DNA from: a virus
DNA length: 64,000 bases
Virus record (IMG/VR): IMGVR_UViG_3300009181_000033
Span: 1 to 64,000 of that record
Strand: one strand, 5' to 3'
In this document: positions 45,589-53,162 of the stretch, in pieces
How the letters are laid out: each line of letters begins with the position of its first letter
Numbering within the stretch: the stretch's first letter is position 1
Made by a program: the position numbers and the translations under genes
The notes under the pieces: model-generated
Told to the model about the DNA's origin: nothing
Seen by the model: only the letters and a program-made list of their open reading frames with translations
Databases searched by the model: none

Positions 45589-46341
45589 TCACAATGTGAT
45601 ATAAAGTGGTAACAAAACTATGTTTTGATTTTCTTTGACGGTGCCTGGTTGTCTATCAATTGTTAGCGGCCCTTGATGTGAAACCAAGTGAGCTAAATTA
45701 GCATCCTTGATTAAATCTGAAAATCTCATTTCTACATCGTCAACCCAACAAGCCTGAGAAACCAGCTGGCAAATCTGTGAATAATCAACATGATGTGCGT
45801 CATGAGCTGTGGCATTTGGCTGAATTACTCTCGTATTAGCACCTGCTTCCACAGTTGCCGGCGGAAAACCTTTTATGCCACGAAAAAAAGAGCCACCAAA
45901 ATGCCAGCCGTAATTACAAGCAGCATGCTTCTTTGCCTCCAATTGCTTGTCTAAAACCCAATGTTTTCCACATGTAGCCACCAATCCTTGATTAGAAAAG
46001 AGTTGTTTGTCAACTGCAGAGCTGTGTTTGATCATGGAAGCTGTCGATGAAGATATTTGTATTGGGCAAGGCACAGCTTTTCTTGTCGATGCAGAATACA
46101 TCATATCAACGACCATAGGTGTTGGTAATGAGGCATCTAGAAGATCTGCCAATTTTTGAGCTAAATTGGCAGATGTATTTACTCTTATGCCATCAACCAT
46201 CAGGCCGTCTTCCATGACACGCAATGTCAGCTTTTTTCCTTTGATGTTTCTGGTTATGTCAATCCATTTTGCGTCAAAAAAACCATTTTGAACTTGTTGA
46301 TAGATATAATCTTCTCTATCTTGTATTTTTTCAGGTATCAT
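45589..46341 (-). CDS. Conserved hypothetical protein next to lysis genes
   Basis: 250 residues. No named family is recognised, but KHWVLDKQL...NYGWHF and HDAHHVDYSQICQLVSQAC, then LVSHQGPLTIDRQPG, look strongly conserved. The histidine/aspartate/glutamine set suggests a catalytic or metal site. No signal peptide is seen. It lies close to the endolysin and metallopeptidase, so a wall-related or virion role is possible. Confidence 0.6.
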   Translation of the reverse strand: MIPEKIQDREDYIYQQVQNGFFDAKWIDITRNIKGKKLTLRVMEDGLMVDGIRVNTSANLAQKLADLLDASLPTPMVVDMMYSASTRKAVPCPIQISSSTASMIKHSSAVDKQLFSNQGLVATCGKHWVLDKQLEAKKHAACNYGWHFGGSFFRGIKGFPPATVEAGANTRVIQPNATAHDAHHVDYSQICQLVSQACWVDDVEMRFSDLIKDANLAHLVSHQGPLTIDRQPGTVKENQNIVLLPLYITL

Positions 46342-46398
46342 TATAACATCAATATTTTATTGAAAAGCATCACCTATCCGATTCAGTGATGACAAATA

Positions 46399-46641
46399 TC
46401 ACTTTCGAAAATCTAATTGTTGATTAGCTTCGGCGACCAACAGTGCTTCTATGTATTCAAGATGTGAATCAGCACCAGGAATTTCTGCCCTTCGTCGAGT
46501 CAAATTCTCTCTCGTTTTTAAAATTTCTTCCCGGGTATTATCACAATAAGCCCTCTGACCAGGTTGAAGTAATGCAATGGATTCCATGAGAGACTTAAGC
46601 GGAGTTTCCGCTTTCATATCTAAATTGTTTACTCTTGACAT
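46399..46641 (-). CDS. Small helical hypothetical protein
   Basis: 80 residues, almost all helix (LKSLMESIALLQPGQRAYCDNTREEILKTRENLTRRRAEIPG), with no recognised motif. A TATTAT box about 20 bases upstream of the start might be a promoter. Function unknown. Confidence 0.55.
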   Translation of the reverse strand: MSRVNNLDMKAETPLKSLMESIALLQPGQRAYCDNTREEILKTRENLTRRRAEIPGADSHLEYIEALLVAEANQQLDFRK

Positions 46642-46814
46642 ATGTTTATTTTGGTATAATAAATCAACACTCGCAAATGGAAAATATTTCCTACCATTTT
46701 ATTGCTAGGGAAACATCATAAACTCCATCATGTTCTACATTGCATGTTTCGCAATCCACACAGATGAATATTAATTCAGATTCGAACTAGCGACTAGGTG
46801 TTTCAATTAATTTG

Positions 46815-46886
46815 CTGGTAGGCGTGGAGTCGAACCACGATCGTACAGATTAACAGTCTGTTGACTTGCCATTAGTCGACCTACCA
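46815..46886 (-). tRNA. tRNA-Asn(GTT)
   Basis: A 72-nt cloverleaf. Acceptor TGGTAGG/CCTACCA, D stem GACT/AGTC, anticodon stem ACAGA/TCTGT with loop CTGTTAA (anticodon GTT) and T stem CGTGG/CCACG all pair perfectly. CCA is not encoded. A clean functional tRNA. Confidence 0.95.
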
Positions 46887-46923
46887 ATTTTAGCTCTTTC
46901 TGCTCTGCCAGCTGAACTAACCC
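46887..46923 (-). pseudogene. 5' half of a second tRNA, directly upstream of tRNA-Asn
   Basis: Reads GGGTTAG then TTCAGCTGGCAGAGC, a normal acceptor strand and D arm, but breaks off before the anticodon arm and abuts tRNA-Asn with no gap. A further TTCGAAT T-loop-like piece lies downstream near 46780. A decayed tRNA cluster. Confidence 0.5.
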
Positions 46924-46985
46924 AGAATGATACCTTAAATATATTTTGTTTCTTGCATTAATACACACTAATTTTAAAAACTAAA

Positions 46986-47168
46986 TTAATCTCTTGGTGA
47001 AAAGCCGATTTGTTTCTTTCCGCTTTTTGATGATTCTGAAAATTCATCTATTGCATGAACCACAGCAACTATTGCTGCACCGAGTTTTAGAGCTGCAATT
47101 GTCTTTGGCGACCTAAGGATATTCCACGCCTTGTTTCTGTTGATATTAAAAAGGTCAGTTAAAAACAT
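46986..47168 (-). CDS. Small membrane protein
   Basis: 60 residues with one weak hydrophobic helix (TIAALKLGAAIVAVVHAI) between charged ends. It starts about 18 bases after the gene at 47187. Function unknown. Confidence 0.5.
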   Translation of the reverse strand: MFLTDLFNINRNKAWNILRSPKTIAALKLGAAIVAVVHAIDEFSESSKSGKKQIGFSPRD

Positions 47169-47186
47169 ATCGATAAACTTATTGTG

Positions 47187-47483
47187 TCACTTTCCAAAAG
47201 TATAAATCTTATTTTCAGTCTTGGGTGTGGCCTCCTCTGCTGCATCTGCAGGTGTCGCACCCTTTGTTTTGAAACCAATATACTCCTCGGCGTCATCTGG
47301 GCGCCCTGGATCATTGCTGCCTTTATCTCCGGGAGACTTATACCAATATCCGTGAATGTCAGCACCTCTCTCTAGATCATAGGGATAAAACCCTTTGACT
47401 TCGGTGGGGTCTGCCGTAACGGCCGGACTCTCTGAGATGACTTTTTGGATTATCTTACGTAGTTGCCCAATGCTCATTTTCAT
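47187..47483 (-). CDS. Small protein with shared MKIT-type N-terminal helix (member 1)
   Basis: 98 residues. It begins MKMSIGQLRKIIQKVISES, the helix module shared by five proteins in this window (others at 47492, 56840, 57388 and 62887). The rest is G/D/P/K-rich and probably disordered (KGFYPYDLERGADIHGYWY, then ATPADAAEEATPKTENK). The module could be a targeting or docking helix (inference). It follows the next member by 8 bases. Confidence 0.65.
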   Translation of the reverse strand: MKMSIGQLRKIIQKVISESPAVTADPTEVKGFYPYDLERGADIHGYWYKSPGDKGSNDPGRPDDAEEYIGFKTKGATPADAAEEATPKTENKIYTFGK

Positions 47484-47491
47484 TGAAGCAC

Positions 47492-47800
47492 CTAAATGTC
47501 AAGAGTCTTTGGATAACCTTCTTCACCGGGTTTTGCAGGAGGTTTACCACGATCCCTCTTGGCCTTTATGTTTGCCCAGAGACCCTTTGAACCGCTTCTC
47601 TTCTTTTTTGCTTCACCCAAAGCAAAACCATTTTCTTCTTCCTCGACATCCTTGAGTCCCATTCCTCCACGGCCGACCGTGTCCATCTCTTCATCAGACA
47701 CAGATTCTCCTGTTCCTGGATACCAACGACCCGGAGGCCATGCTTCTTCTTCCAGGGCTTCTCTGATGATTCTTCTTAATTGTGACAAGGTAATCTTCAT
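47492..47800 (-). CDS. Small protein with shared MKIT-type N-terminal helix (member 2)
   Basis: 102 residues starting MKITLSQLRRIIREALEEE. After the helix the sequence is charged and disordered (GTGESVSDEEMDTVGRGG, KKKRSGSKGLWANIKAKRDRGK). A hairpin stands just before the start. The basic C-terminal half could bind nucleic acid or a virion surface, as small internal proteins do in some phages (inference). Confidence 0.65.
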   Translation of the reverse strand: MKITLSQLRRIIREALEEEAWPPGRWYPGTGESVSDEEMDTVGRGGMGLKDVEEEENGFALGEAKKKRSGSKGLWANIKAKRDRGKPPAKPGEEGYPKTLDI

Positions 47801-47807
47801 ATAGATT

Positions 47808-47830
47808 ATATATGCCCAAGGGGCATATAT
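47808..47830 (-). promoter_or_regulatory. Perfect hairpin in the leader of the gene at 47492
   Basis: Arms 47808-47817 and 47821-47830 (ATATATGCCC and complement) with a 3-base loop, 7 bases before the start codon on the minus strand. No T run follows, so it is either an RNA-processing site or a translation control element. Confidence 0.45.
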
Positions 47831-47857
47831 GGCTGCAGTGACGGTGATAAAAATTGT

Positions 47858-48208
47858 CTATAGTTTGCCTTTGTGGTTAGTAGCAGATGACTGAGTCACA
47901 GTCTTATAAGAAACACCAGGTGTTGTAGACAAATGAGTGCCGAGCTGACAAGACTTGCCTTTATTCATACCACTGTTGTTGCGCCAAAAATCTGCGTAAC
48001 GATTGCGATCAGCTGTCGAGTTAAATGACAGAACGGTAATTCCAGCCTGCTTTCCATCGCCGGCTTGAAGGCCGAGATATTTAACGGTCGGCTCATTTGA
48101 GCAATCAGGGCAATGATTGATCTTGCCACCAGCTACAAACTTGGCAGGAGAACGGGAATCGAACACATAACCACAAGCAATACATTCTCGATTCATAAGA
48201 ACCATCAT
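47858..48208 (-). CDS. Zinc-ribbon hypothetical protein
   Basis: 116 residues. CIACGYVFDSRSPAKFVAGGKINHCPDCS is a Cys4 zinc ribbon near the N terminus. The rest is polar with LGLQAGDGKQAGITVLSFNS and a final TTPGVSYKTVTQSSATNH. The exact start (several ATG codons) is unsure. Function unknown; it could be a nucleic-acid or protein-binding ribbon. Confidence 0.6.
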   Translation of the reverse strand: MMVLMNRECIACGYVFDSRSPAKFVAGGKINHCPDCSNEPTVKYLGLQAGDGKQAGITVLSFNSTADRNRYADFWRNNSGMNKGKSCQLGTHLSTTPGVSYKTVTQSSATNHKGKL

Positions 48209-48267
48209 ACAGGGGCGAACGACAAATTTGCTCCCCCAATTATTTTTAATTCAAACTAGAATGATTT

Positions 48268-48507
48268 TTAGATTTTAAAAGCATGCCAATCCATGCAAGG
48301 AAGATCAAACGATTTTAAATAATTTTGAACATCTTCCATTAGTTCTTTTTGGGTATTGCCCATGGGGAAAACAGGATCCTCAGAACACATAGCTGGATTT
48401 CCATGTGTGTCATAGTAAACTTCATAAATGGCATATTCTTCTTCTTGTTGGCCATCTACATCTGGATCACAAAGCTTCCTAAGAACCCTGTAGTTCCACG
48501 TATTCAT
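48268..48507 (-). CDS. Conserved small hypothetical protein
   Basis: 79 residues: WNYRVLRKLCD, then EYAIYEVYYDTHGNPAMCSEDPVFP and QKELMEDVQNYLKSFDLP. This type (WNYRV..EYAIhEVYYD..G....TEDPV.P.G) occurs widely in bacteria and phages, but the function is not known to me. It is tied to the upstream gene by an ATGA overlap. Confidence 0.7.
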   Translation of the reverse strand: MNTWNYRVLRKLCDPDVDGQQEEEYAIYEVYYDTHGNPAMCSEDPVFPMGNTQKELMEDVQNYLKSFDLPCMDWHAFKI

Positions 48508-48956
48508 TTTATTCCTTCCATTTTGGAAATAACGATGGACAGACCGTCCATCCAGGATTTATCATTTGGATGTAAACCATGTTTTGATTTGTTGTGTTTG
48601 CAAAATTTTAAAGAACGAAGAATGTGCTCAAATTCATCTTGCGAAAGAGCTAAATTGTATTTGGGTAATTCGCCCGGGTCTAGGATTGTTGAGTCTTTTT
48701 TATCATCTTCATGCTGCAAAAAGAAATTTGAAGTGCACGTGCAGGGTCTTATTGGAGAACAAAGAATTTCACATTTTTTACACCACCAAATACTGCCACC
48801 GCCTTCATTTATTGATTCAATTAAGGAATATTCATCTACATCAGAAGATGAAACTACCATCCCCGGATTTTTAATTAGTCTTATCAGGAGATTGTGTCCT
48901 TCTGTCGTGGCCCTCATCTCAGCCATTTTTAATTGTGTTAATATTGTTTGACTCAT
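48504..48956 (-). CDS. Hypothetical protein with cysteine cluster
   Basis: 150 residues. WWCKKCEILCSPIRPCTCT forms a cysteine-rich patch around 55-75 that may bind zinc. A later SQDEFEHILRSLKFCKHNKSKHG is helical and basic. It overlaps neighbours by 4 bases at both ends. No recognised family. Confidence 0.6.
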   Translation of the reverse strand: MSQTILTQLKMAEMRATTEGHNLLIRLIKNPGMVVSSSDVDEYSLIESINEGGGSIWWCKKCEILCSPIRPCTCTSNFFLQHEDDKKDSTILDPGELPKYNLALSQDEFEHILRSLKFCKHNKSKHGLHPNDKSWMDGLSIVISKMEGIK

Positions 48957-49225
48957 TCATCATACTCTATTTTAGAAAAATGCAAATCATTGTACCAGCC
49001 AACCTTGCCTCGAGGAGTTAGAATCTTTGTGTAGGCACTACGTTCTAAAATTAGAACCGTTTCATTTTCAAAAATGACATCTACTACAAAATCTTTTTCT
49101 ATATCGTCAAATGAAATATGCCAGACATTTAAAAATGAAGACCCTATTGGTCTTACAATCAATAGTTCACCTAAGACACACTGCTCTTTCACAACATGAT
49201 TTGAAAATGTTGGACATTTTCTCAT
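48953..49225 (-). CDS. Small SH3-like family protein with IS607-derived N terminus
   Basis: 90 residues. The body (GELLIVRPIGSSFLNVW, FENETVLILERSAYTKILTPRGKVGWYNDLHF) fits the small beta-barrel family abundant in this window. The first 15 codons lie inside a probable IS607 end, with an inverted repeat GAAAATGT...ACATTTTC. They overlap the tnpB stop as ATGA, so the N terminus is probably supplied by the element. Confidence 0.6.
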   Translation of the reverse strand: MRKCPTFSNHVVKEQCVLGELLIVRPIGSSFLNVWHISFDDIEKDFVVDVIFENETVLILERSAYTKILTPRGKVGWYNDLHFSKIEYDE

Positions 49226-50442
49226 ACGTATTTTAGCTCCGAAGAGTTATTGACGTACATCTTCTGAAATCCTTGTAGAAAGTCCACGAAGTTTTCAGTT
49301 TGGGCAAACCATCTGCCCATGTGTCGTTTGGCTATGTTAGTAGCCGAATTTAGGTCTCTATCAACTATCAAACCTGGTTCTAGTTCAACCTCTCTTATTG
49401 ATAGTTCTGAACTTAGTGTCTTGATCCCGGTCAAACAGTTGATTTGAGATGTGTAACTTTCATCGACTAGATGAAAATCTATTCCCGCATTCCTCGCTTT
49501 GTAATCAAGGAATGTTTTGAACCTAGACAACGTGCCTTGGTTCTGTGTGGACTTGTTAAGTCTTTTAGTTGAACGCTTGCCTTTTGGAAGCTTTTTAGTC
49601 TGAATATCACCAACAATCATTGTTCCAACTTTTTCTTTCAAACACGTGTCAACAATCACCTTGCTGACTTTATGCTGAAAATCTTTGTTCTTGTTGGAAT
49701 TTTTCCTAGCTAGTTTTTTATGAACTGAAGTTAACTTCTTCCAACGATTTGAACCTTTCTTCTTTTTGTCGCGAAGACTTTGAACATGTTCTTTTTGTCT
49801 TTCAGCCTTCTTGAACCTGTTGTTCTGAACTGCAAAAGGCTTCGTGGAATTTGAGAAACAGGTGGCAATTGAACTTACTCCTAAATCTATCGATAGAAAT
49901 TTTTCCCTGTCAAGATCATCATTCGTTGGCTTTTCAGAATAAGTGAAGATCAAAAAGCACTTCCCTTCTTCCTCTTTAACAACCATTGTTTTGATTGTGA
50001 CGTTTGTCACACCACACTTACGAACATAGTCTGGTAGATCTATGTTTAATTTGTGCCCATCGATCAATGAGATCTGAACGCCTTGTTCAAGGAGTTTAAA
50101 CCCGCCACTTCCGTTGTTCCAATGAAATTGGAACGTACAAAAATTCTTGTAGGACTTAAACTTATAGGGAAATTGTGCAGTTGAATCTTTCTTCTTCAAG
50201 GCATAGAATGATTTGATTGAATCAAATAGTGTTCTACTTGTGGTTTGCGCTGGGTGTGACAAGATCGTTAGTTGATTATCATTCCTGAAATTCTTATATC
50301 GCTGATTGAGTTGCTTAAAATCTTCACCTTTCTTAGCAAATTCAAGCAAATGATTGTAGAGCAACCTGTGCTCGTTTGAAAGAGTTCGAATGACAATAAC
50401 TTGTTGTCGTGAAGGAAAGATTCTAACCTTTAGAGATTTCAT
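49222..50442 (-). CDS. tnpB: TnpB RNA-guided nuclease, divergent active site
   Basis: 406 residues. RuvC-I is LSIDLGVS (D186) and RuvC-III VDRDLNSATNI (D361 region). The usual RuvC-II glutamate is replaced (MIVGDIQ, 276-281). A glutamate sits instead at E328 (VDESYTSQ), about 50 residues on, like the rearranged layout described for Fanzor-type proteins. The zinc-finger cysteines are missing: only C336 is present in QINCLTGI. It is probably an active guide-RNA nuclease, but both changes are worth testing. Confidence 0.85.
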   Translation of the reverse strand: MKSLKVRIFPSRQQVIVIRTLSNEHRLLYNHLLEFAKKGEDFKQLNQRYKNFRNDNQLTILSHPAQTTSRTLFDSIKSFYALKKKDSTAQFPYKFKSYKNFCTFQFHWNNGSGGFKLLEQGVQISLIDGHKLNIDLPDYVRKCGVTNVTIKTMVVKEEEGKCFLIFTYSEKPTNDDLDREKFLSIDLGVSSIATCFSNSTKPFAVQNNRFKKAERQKEHVQSLRDKKKKGSNRWKKLTSVHKKLARKNSNKNKDFQHKVSKVIVDTCLKEKVGTMIVGDIQTKKLPKGKRSTKRLNKSTQNQGTLSRFKTFLDYKARNAGIDFHLVDESYTSQINCLTGIKTLSSELSIREVELEPGLIVDRDLNSATNIAKRHMGRWFAQTENFVDFLQGFQKMYVNNSSELKYV

Positions 50443-51052
50443 CTTTAATCTCCTCTAGGTTTTTCACAGATGCGCTGATCTTCTTCTTGTAATTTCTTGA
50501 ACCATACAATTTCATGCTGAAGTGATGAACAATTGAGATGAGATCTTCTGCAAACTCTTGTTCTTTTGTCTTGTCGGATTCAGAATCATCAACAACAACA
50601 ATCTTAAAGTTATTCATGACAGACAACTCTTCAAAAAGTTCAAACCCAAACCTAAGAAGACGATCCCTGTAATGAACCACCAGAGTTTCTATTTCGTCAT
50701 TCTTAATCAATGACAAAAGTTCTATTAGACCTTTGCGTTTATAATTTAATGCAGAGCCAAATTCAGAAATGACCTTATCAATCTTCATTCCATTAGCAAT
50801 GCAGAAATCCTTAATTCTTCTTTCTTGTTCCTTTAGAGAATTTGCCTGTTGTTGTGTTGATTCTCTACAATAAATCACGTTCAGTCGAGTCTTTGATGTT
50901 ACTCCAATAACTTGACGATAATGTTCATCTGTGTAACGTCTATGACCAGACTTTAATACGACAGGTTTCAAAGCACCCTCCTTTTCCCATCGGTAAAGAG
51001 TCTTACTCGTCAACCCGCACATCTTTGCAAATTTCGTAACTGAGTACATCAT
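50423..51052 (-). CDS. tnpA: IS607 serine recombinase TnpA
   Basis: 209 residues. A MerR-like helix-turn-helix at the N terminus (VTKFAKMCGLTSKTLYRWEKEG) is followed by a serine recombinase domain with YCREST (S65 is the likely nucleophile; usual motif YARVSS) and YRDRLLRFG around 128. These are the standard parts of an IS607 transposase. It mobilises the element; the next gene, tnpB, is coupled by a 20-base overlap. Confidence 0.9.
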   Translation of the reverse strand: MMYSVTKFAKMCGLTSKTLYRWEKEGALKPVVLKSGHRRYTDEHYRQVIGVTSKTRLNVIYCRESTQQQANSLKEQERRIKDFCIANGMKIDKVISEFGSALNYKRKGLIELLSLIKNDEIETLVVHYRDRLLRFGFELFEELSVMNNFKIVVVDDSESDKTKEQEFAEDLISIVHHFSMKLYGSRNYKKKISASVKNLEEIKDEISKG

Positions 51053-51065
51053 CTAACAATAGATA

Positions 51066-51293
51066 TTAGACAGGGTCAAAAATGTCTAAACTTTTTTCAA
51101 AATGTCTAAACTTGTTTAAATGGATTGGAGTATAATCATACCACCATTGCGTCGTACCATCAGTGAACAAAACATAACAACTGCTCTCACCCGATTCTGT
51201 GTTTCTCGATATATCAAGTATGATTCCTAAAGAACATTCTTTTTCAGAGAACACCCAATCATCGTAGAGACAAATCAAGTCACCTACTTTCAT
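51066..51293 (-). CDS. Small SH3-like family protein with IS607-derived C terminus
   Basis: 75 residues from the ATG at 51293, overlapping the previous stop as ATGA. MKVGDLICLYDDW...GIILDIS...CYVLFTDGTTQWW is the small beta-barrel pattern. The last 15 residues (NKFRHFEKSLDIFDP) are coded by the IS607 end repeats, so the original C terminus was replaced by the insertion. Confidence 0.65.
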   Translation of the reverse strand: MKVGDLICLYDDWVFSEKECSLGIILDISRNTESGESSCYVLFTDGTTQWWYDYTPIHLNKFRHFEKSLDIFDPV

Positions 51294-51490
51294 AGAATCT
51301 CTACTTCTCCTAGATAGCACCAACCAATTCCTTGTCGAATTAGGACTTTAATTAGGCGTTGGGTTTCAACAAATTCTTCAGGAAGATCAACAGCTCTACA
51401 CAAATAAGTGGTGCCGGTCCTAGTATAGGTGAGCAGACAATTTTTATTAATGGGCCTTCTTGTTGAATCACAAAATTTTTGTTTTTCCAT
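51290..51490 (-). CDS. Small SH3-like family protein
   Basis: 66 residues. The core TYTRTGTTYLCRAVDL, then LIKVLIRQGIGWCYLGEVEIL, fits the family ending G-x-GW-x-L. Two further cysteines are present. It starts an ATGA-coupled pair and has no gene upstream for 300 bases. Function unknown. Confidence 0.55.
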   Translation of the reverse strand: MEKQKFCDSTRRPINKNCLLTYTRTGTTYLCRAVDLPEEFVETQRLIKVLIRQGIGWCYLGEVEIL

Positions 51491-51790
51491 GTTCTATAAG
51501 GTAAACAATATTACATCTATGTTTAAATAGATCAATATTTTGATCACCGTTTGAAAATTATGCCTAGGACTTGATTTCAAAGATGTTTTATGATTTCATC
51601 TATTTTTCTCGAACGCTCCAAATTTCTTTTTGAAGTTTATCAAGTTCGCCTCGTCAAACCCAGAAATCCCTAACCGTGTGGCTCAAATCTAAGATCATCA
51701 CTTAGGTTTTCACGTCTTCATCATTGAATCGTTCGTAGACCAGGTCGCATAGAAAAACAATATTGCTATAAGACAAATTTGGACAACTTA
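51491..51790. other. 300-base gap, probably a decayed coding region
   Basis: No intact frame longer than about 25 codons with a ribosome site. One minus-strand frame reads LCDLVYERFNDEDVKT, stop, VMILDLSHTVRDFWV, stop, RGELDKLQKEIWSVREK, stop. It looks like a gene remnant with several stops. No tRNA or repeat was found. Confidence 0.4.
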
Positions 51791-52105
51791 TTAGGCGCTT
51801 GATTTTTTCTTTTTTCTTTTTTCTTTTTTGTCGCCTGCTAGCAAAATTTCTTCGGTTGTCAATTGAACCGAATCCCCATTGTTTTCAGGCGACATCCAAG
51901 GAAAAATTTCGTGTTCATTTGTCTTCAATTGTTCAATTGAACTCAACAAACATATTTCTTGAACCTCGGATATTCTCTTTTTTACTTCATTTGTCAAATT
52001 GTTGTATGCGATCCTTTCGGCCTCAAAAGGGTTGTCAGCATCAACCAGCATTTCTGTTAAAAATGAAATTCGATACAACATGTTTTTAATTATTAATGTT
52101 GCCAC
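51791..52105 (-). CDS. Hypothetical protein
   Basis: 104 residues, helical (YRISFLTEMLVDADNPFEAERIAYNNLTNEVKKRISEVQ), ending in a lysine-rich tail (KKEKRKKKKSSA). It diverges from the fibre gene at 52285. No known motif; the basic tail may bind nucleic acid. Confidence 0.55.
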   Translation of the reverse strand: MATLIIKNMLYRISFLTEMLVDADNPFEAERIAYNNLTNEVKKRISEVQEICLLSSIEQLKTNEHEIFPWMSPENNGDSVQLTTEEILLAGDKKEKRKKKKSSA

Positions 52106-52284
52106 GTTTTTATTTTTCTATATCGAATTAAATTAAAAAACGGTGTTATATCTAAATGCTAACTCTTGGAAGAAAAATAGGTTCAAATTTTTGCATGTTG
52201 TTAATTAACATTGTGGGCCCATTGCTCCCGGGAAACATAACATCAACATCATTCAGGTCATAAAAGTAGACTAGAAGTGGCAAC

Positions 52285-52980
52285 ATGGCACGAGACAATC
52301 AAAGATATAGAAAAACTTATTCTTTCTATCGACCAACGCCACAAATGTCGGCGACTGTAAATGACAATTATGTTAATGAAAAAATTAATTCTCTAGACTG
52401 GAAACACTCTGTCAGAGTGGCGACAAAAGAAAACATCGACACAGGTGCTTCTTTTTTAAGCATAGACGGAATAAATTTGGTCGTTGGGGATAAAGTCCTC
52501 GTAAAAGATCAGAACACGCCGGCAGAAAACGGAATTTATGTTTATTCCGCAGGCGGTCTCCTCGTAAGGTCAGCTGATGCAAATGAACTTACACTTTCTC
52601 CCGGTGCCACCGTTTATGTAGAAGAAGGGACAAATCAAAAATCATATTGGTCTTTAACAAGCCTTGAGCCAATAACAATTGATTCAACTGCACAAACGTG
52701 GGAAAACATCATCAGCATACCCATTTTCAAAAAAGGGAAACTCAGTGGTGAACTAGTCACATCTGAGTACGGAGGCACTCTTGACTTTTCATCTATCGGC
52801 TCCCTTAGATCTACGGCAGGAGCATATGAATCAATGGATGTCTTTTCAAACGGAATCTTGTTGGATCAGGATGATGACTATACCGTTCCCACAGTGTCAT
52901 CAATAACTTTCGGTCCAACTTTTCGTGTAATAAACACCGACAAAATTACGATAACGATTAGAAACGCAGCCTCCCCCTAA
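52285..52980 (+). CDS. Virion/fibre protein with LDWK-type N-terminal domain
   Basis: 231 residues. The first 130 (LDWKHSVRVATKENI, IDGINLVVGDKVLVKDQNTPAENGIYVY, VYVEEGTNQKSYW) are the same fibre domain as in the giant fibre at 33751. The last 60 (GSLRSTAGAYESMDVFSNGILL, DYTVPTVSSITFG) match the C terminus of the next gene. So it joins domains from two larger fibres and is perhaps a connector or cap. CATAAAAGTA at 52259-52268 may be a late promoter. Confidence 0.7.
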   Translation: MARDNQRYRKTYSFYRPTPQMSATVNDNYVNEKINSLDWKHSVRVATKENIDTGASFLSIDGINLVVGDKVLVKDQNTPAENGIYVYSAGGLLVRSADANELTLSPGATVYVEEGTNQKSYWSLTSLEPITIDSTAQTWENIISIPIFKKGKLSGELVTSEYGGTLDFSSIGSLRSTAGAYESMDVFSNGILLDQDDDYTVPTVSSITFGPTFRVINTDKITITIRNAASP

Positions 52981-53022
52981 ACCACTCACCATCATCTTCT
53001 CTTTGAACACACTTTTTGTGTA

Positions 53023-53041
53023 TTTCTAGAAATGCTAGAAA
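53023..53041 (+). terminator. Probable terminator after the gene at 52285
   Basis: Stem TTTCTAG/CTAGAAA, 7 bp with a 5-base loop, followed by AATATTTTTATT. Placed 43 bases after the stop codon. Confidence 0.5.
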
Positions 53042-53162
53042 AATATTTTTATTCATGGTTGAATATATTCAATAATGAATATTTATTGACGTTGAGACGT
53101 GTCGTGCACTAACGCACTTCATGCTTGACAACCTCAAAGTAATTACAAAGGAAGGTTTTTAT

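Larger units (their letters stand above)
49180..51125 (-). mobile_element. IS607-family insertion sequence (tnpA-tnpB)
   Basis: It contains the serine recombinase tnpA and tnpB, overlapping by 20 bases. At the tnpA side, AATGTCTAAACTT is repeated twice directly (about 51080-51115). At the tnpB side there is an inverted repeat near 49200-49220. Exact ends are not fixed; IS607 inserts without target duplication. It lies inside a run of small phage genes and reads in the same direction. Confidence 0.7.

Noticed and set aside
46640-46814. Further intact tRNA in the 170-base gap after tRNA-Asn
   Set aside because: Only a TTCGAAT-like loop is present; stems do not pair and no anticodon arm is found.
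48349-48951. 200-residue plus-strand frame opposite two small genes
   Set aside because: The minus-strand genes are joined by ATGA overlaps and have plausible proteins. The plus frame starts mid-gene without a ribosome site.
49222-51052. Phage-encoded Cas12-like CRISPR effector
   Set aside because: The size (406 residues), the partner serine recombinase and the end repeats fit an IS607 tnpB. There is no CRISPR array in the window.
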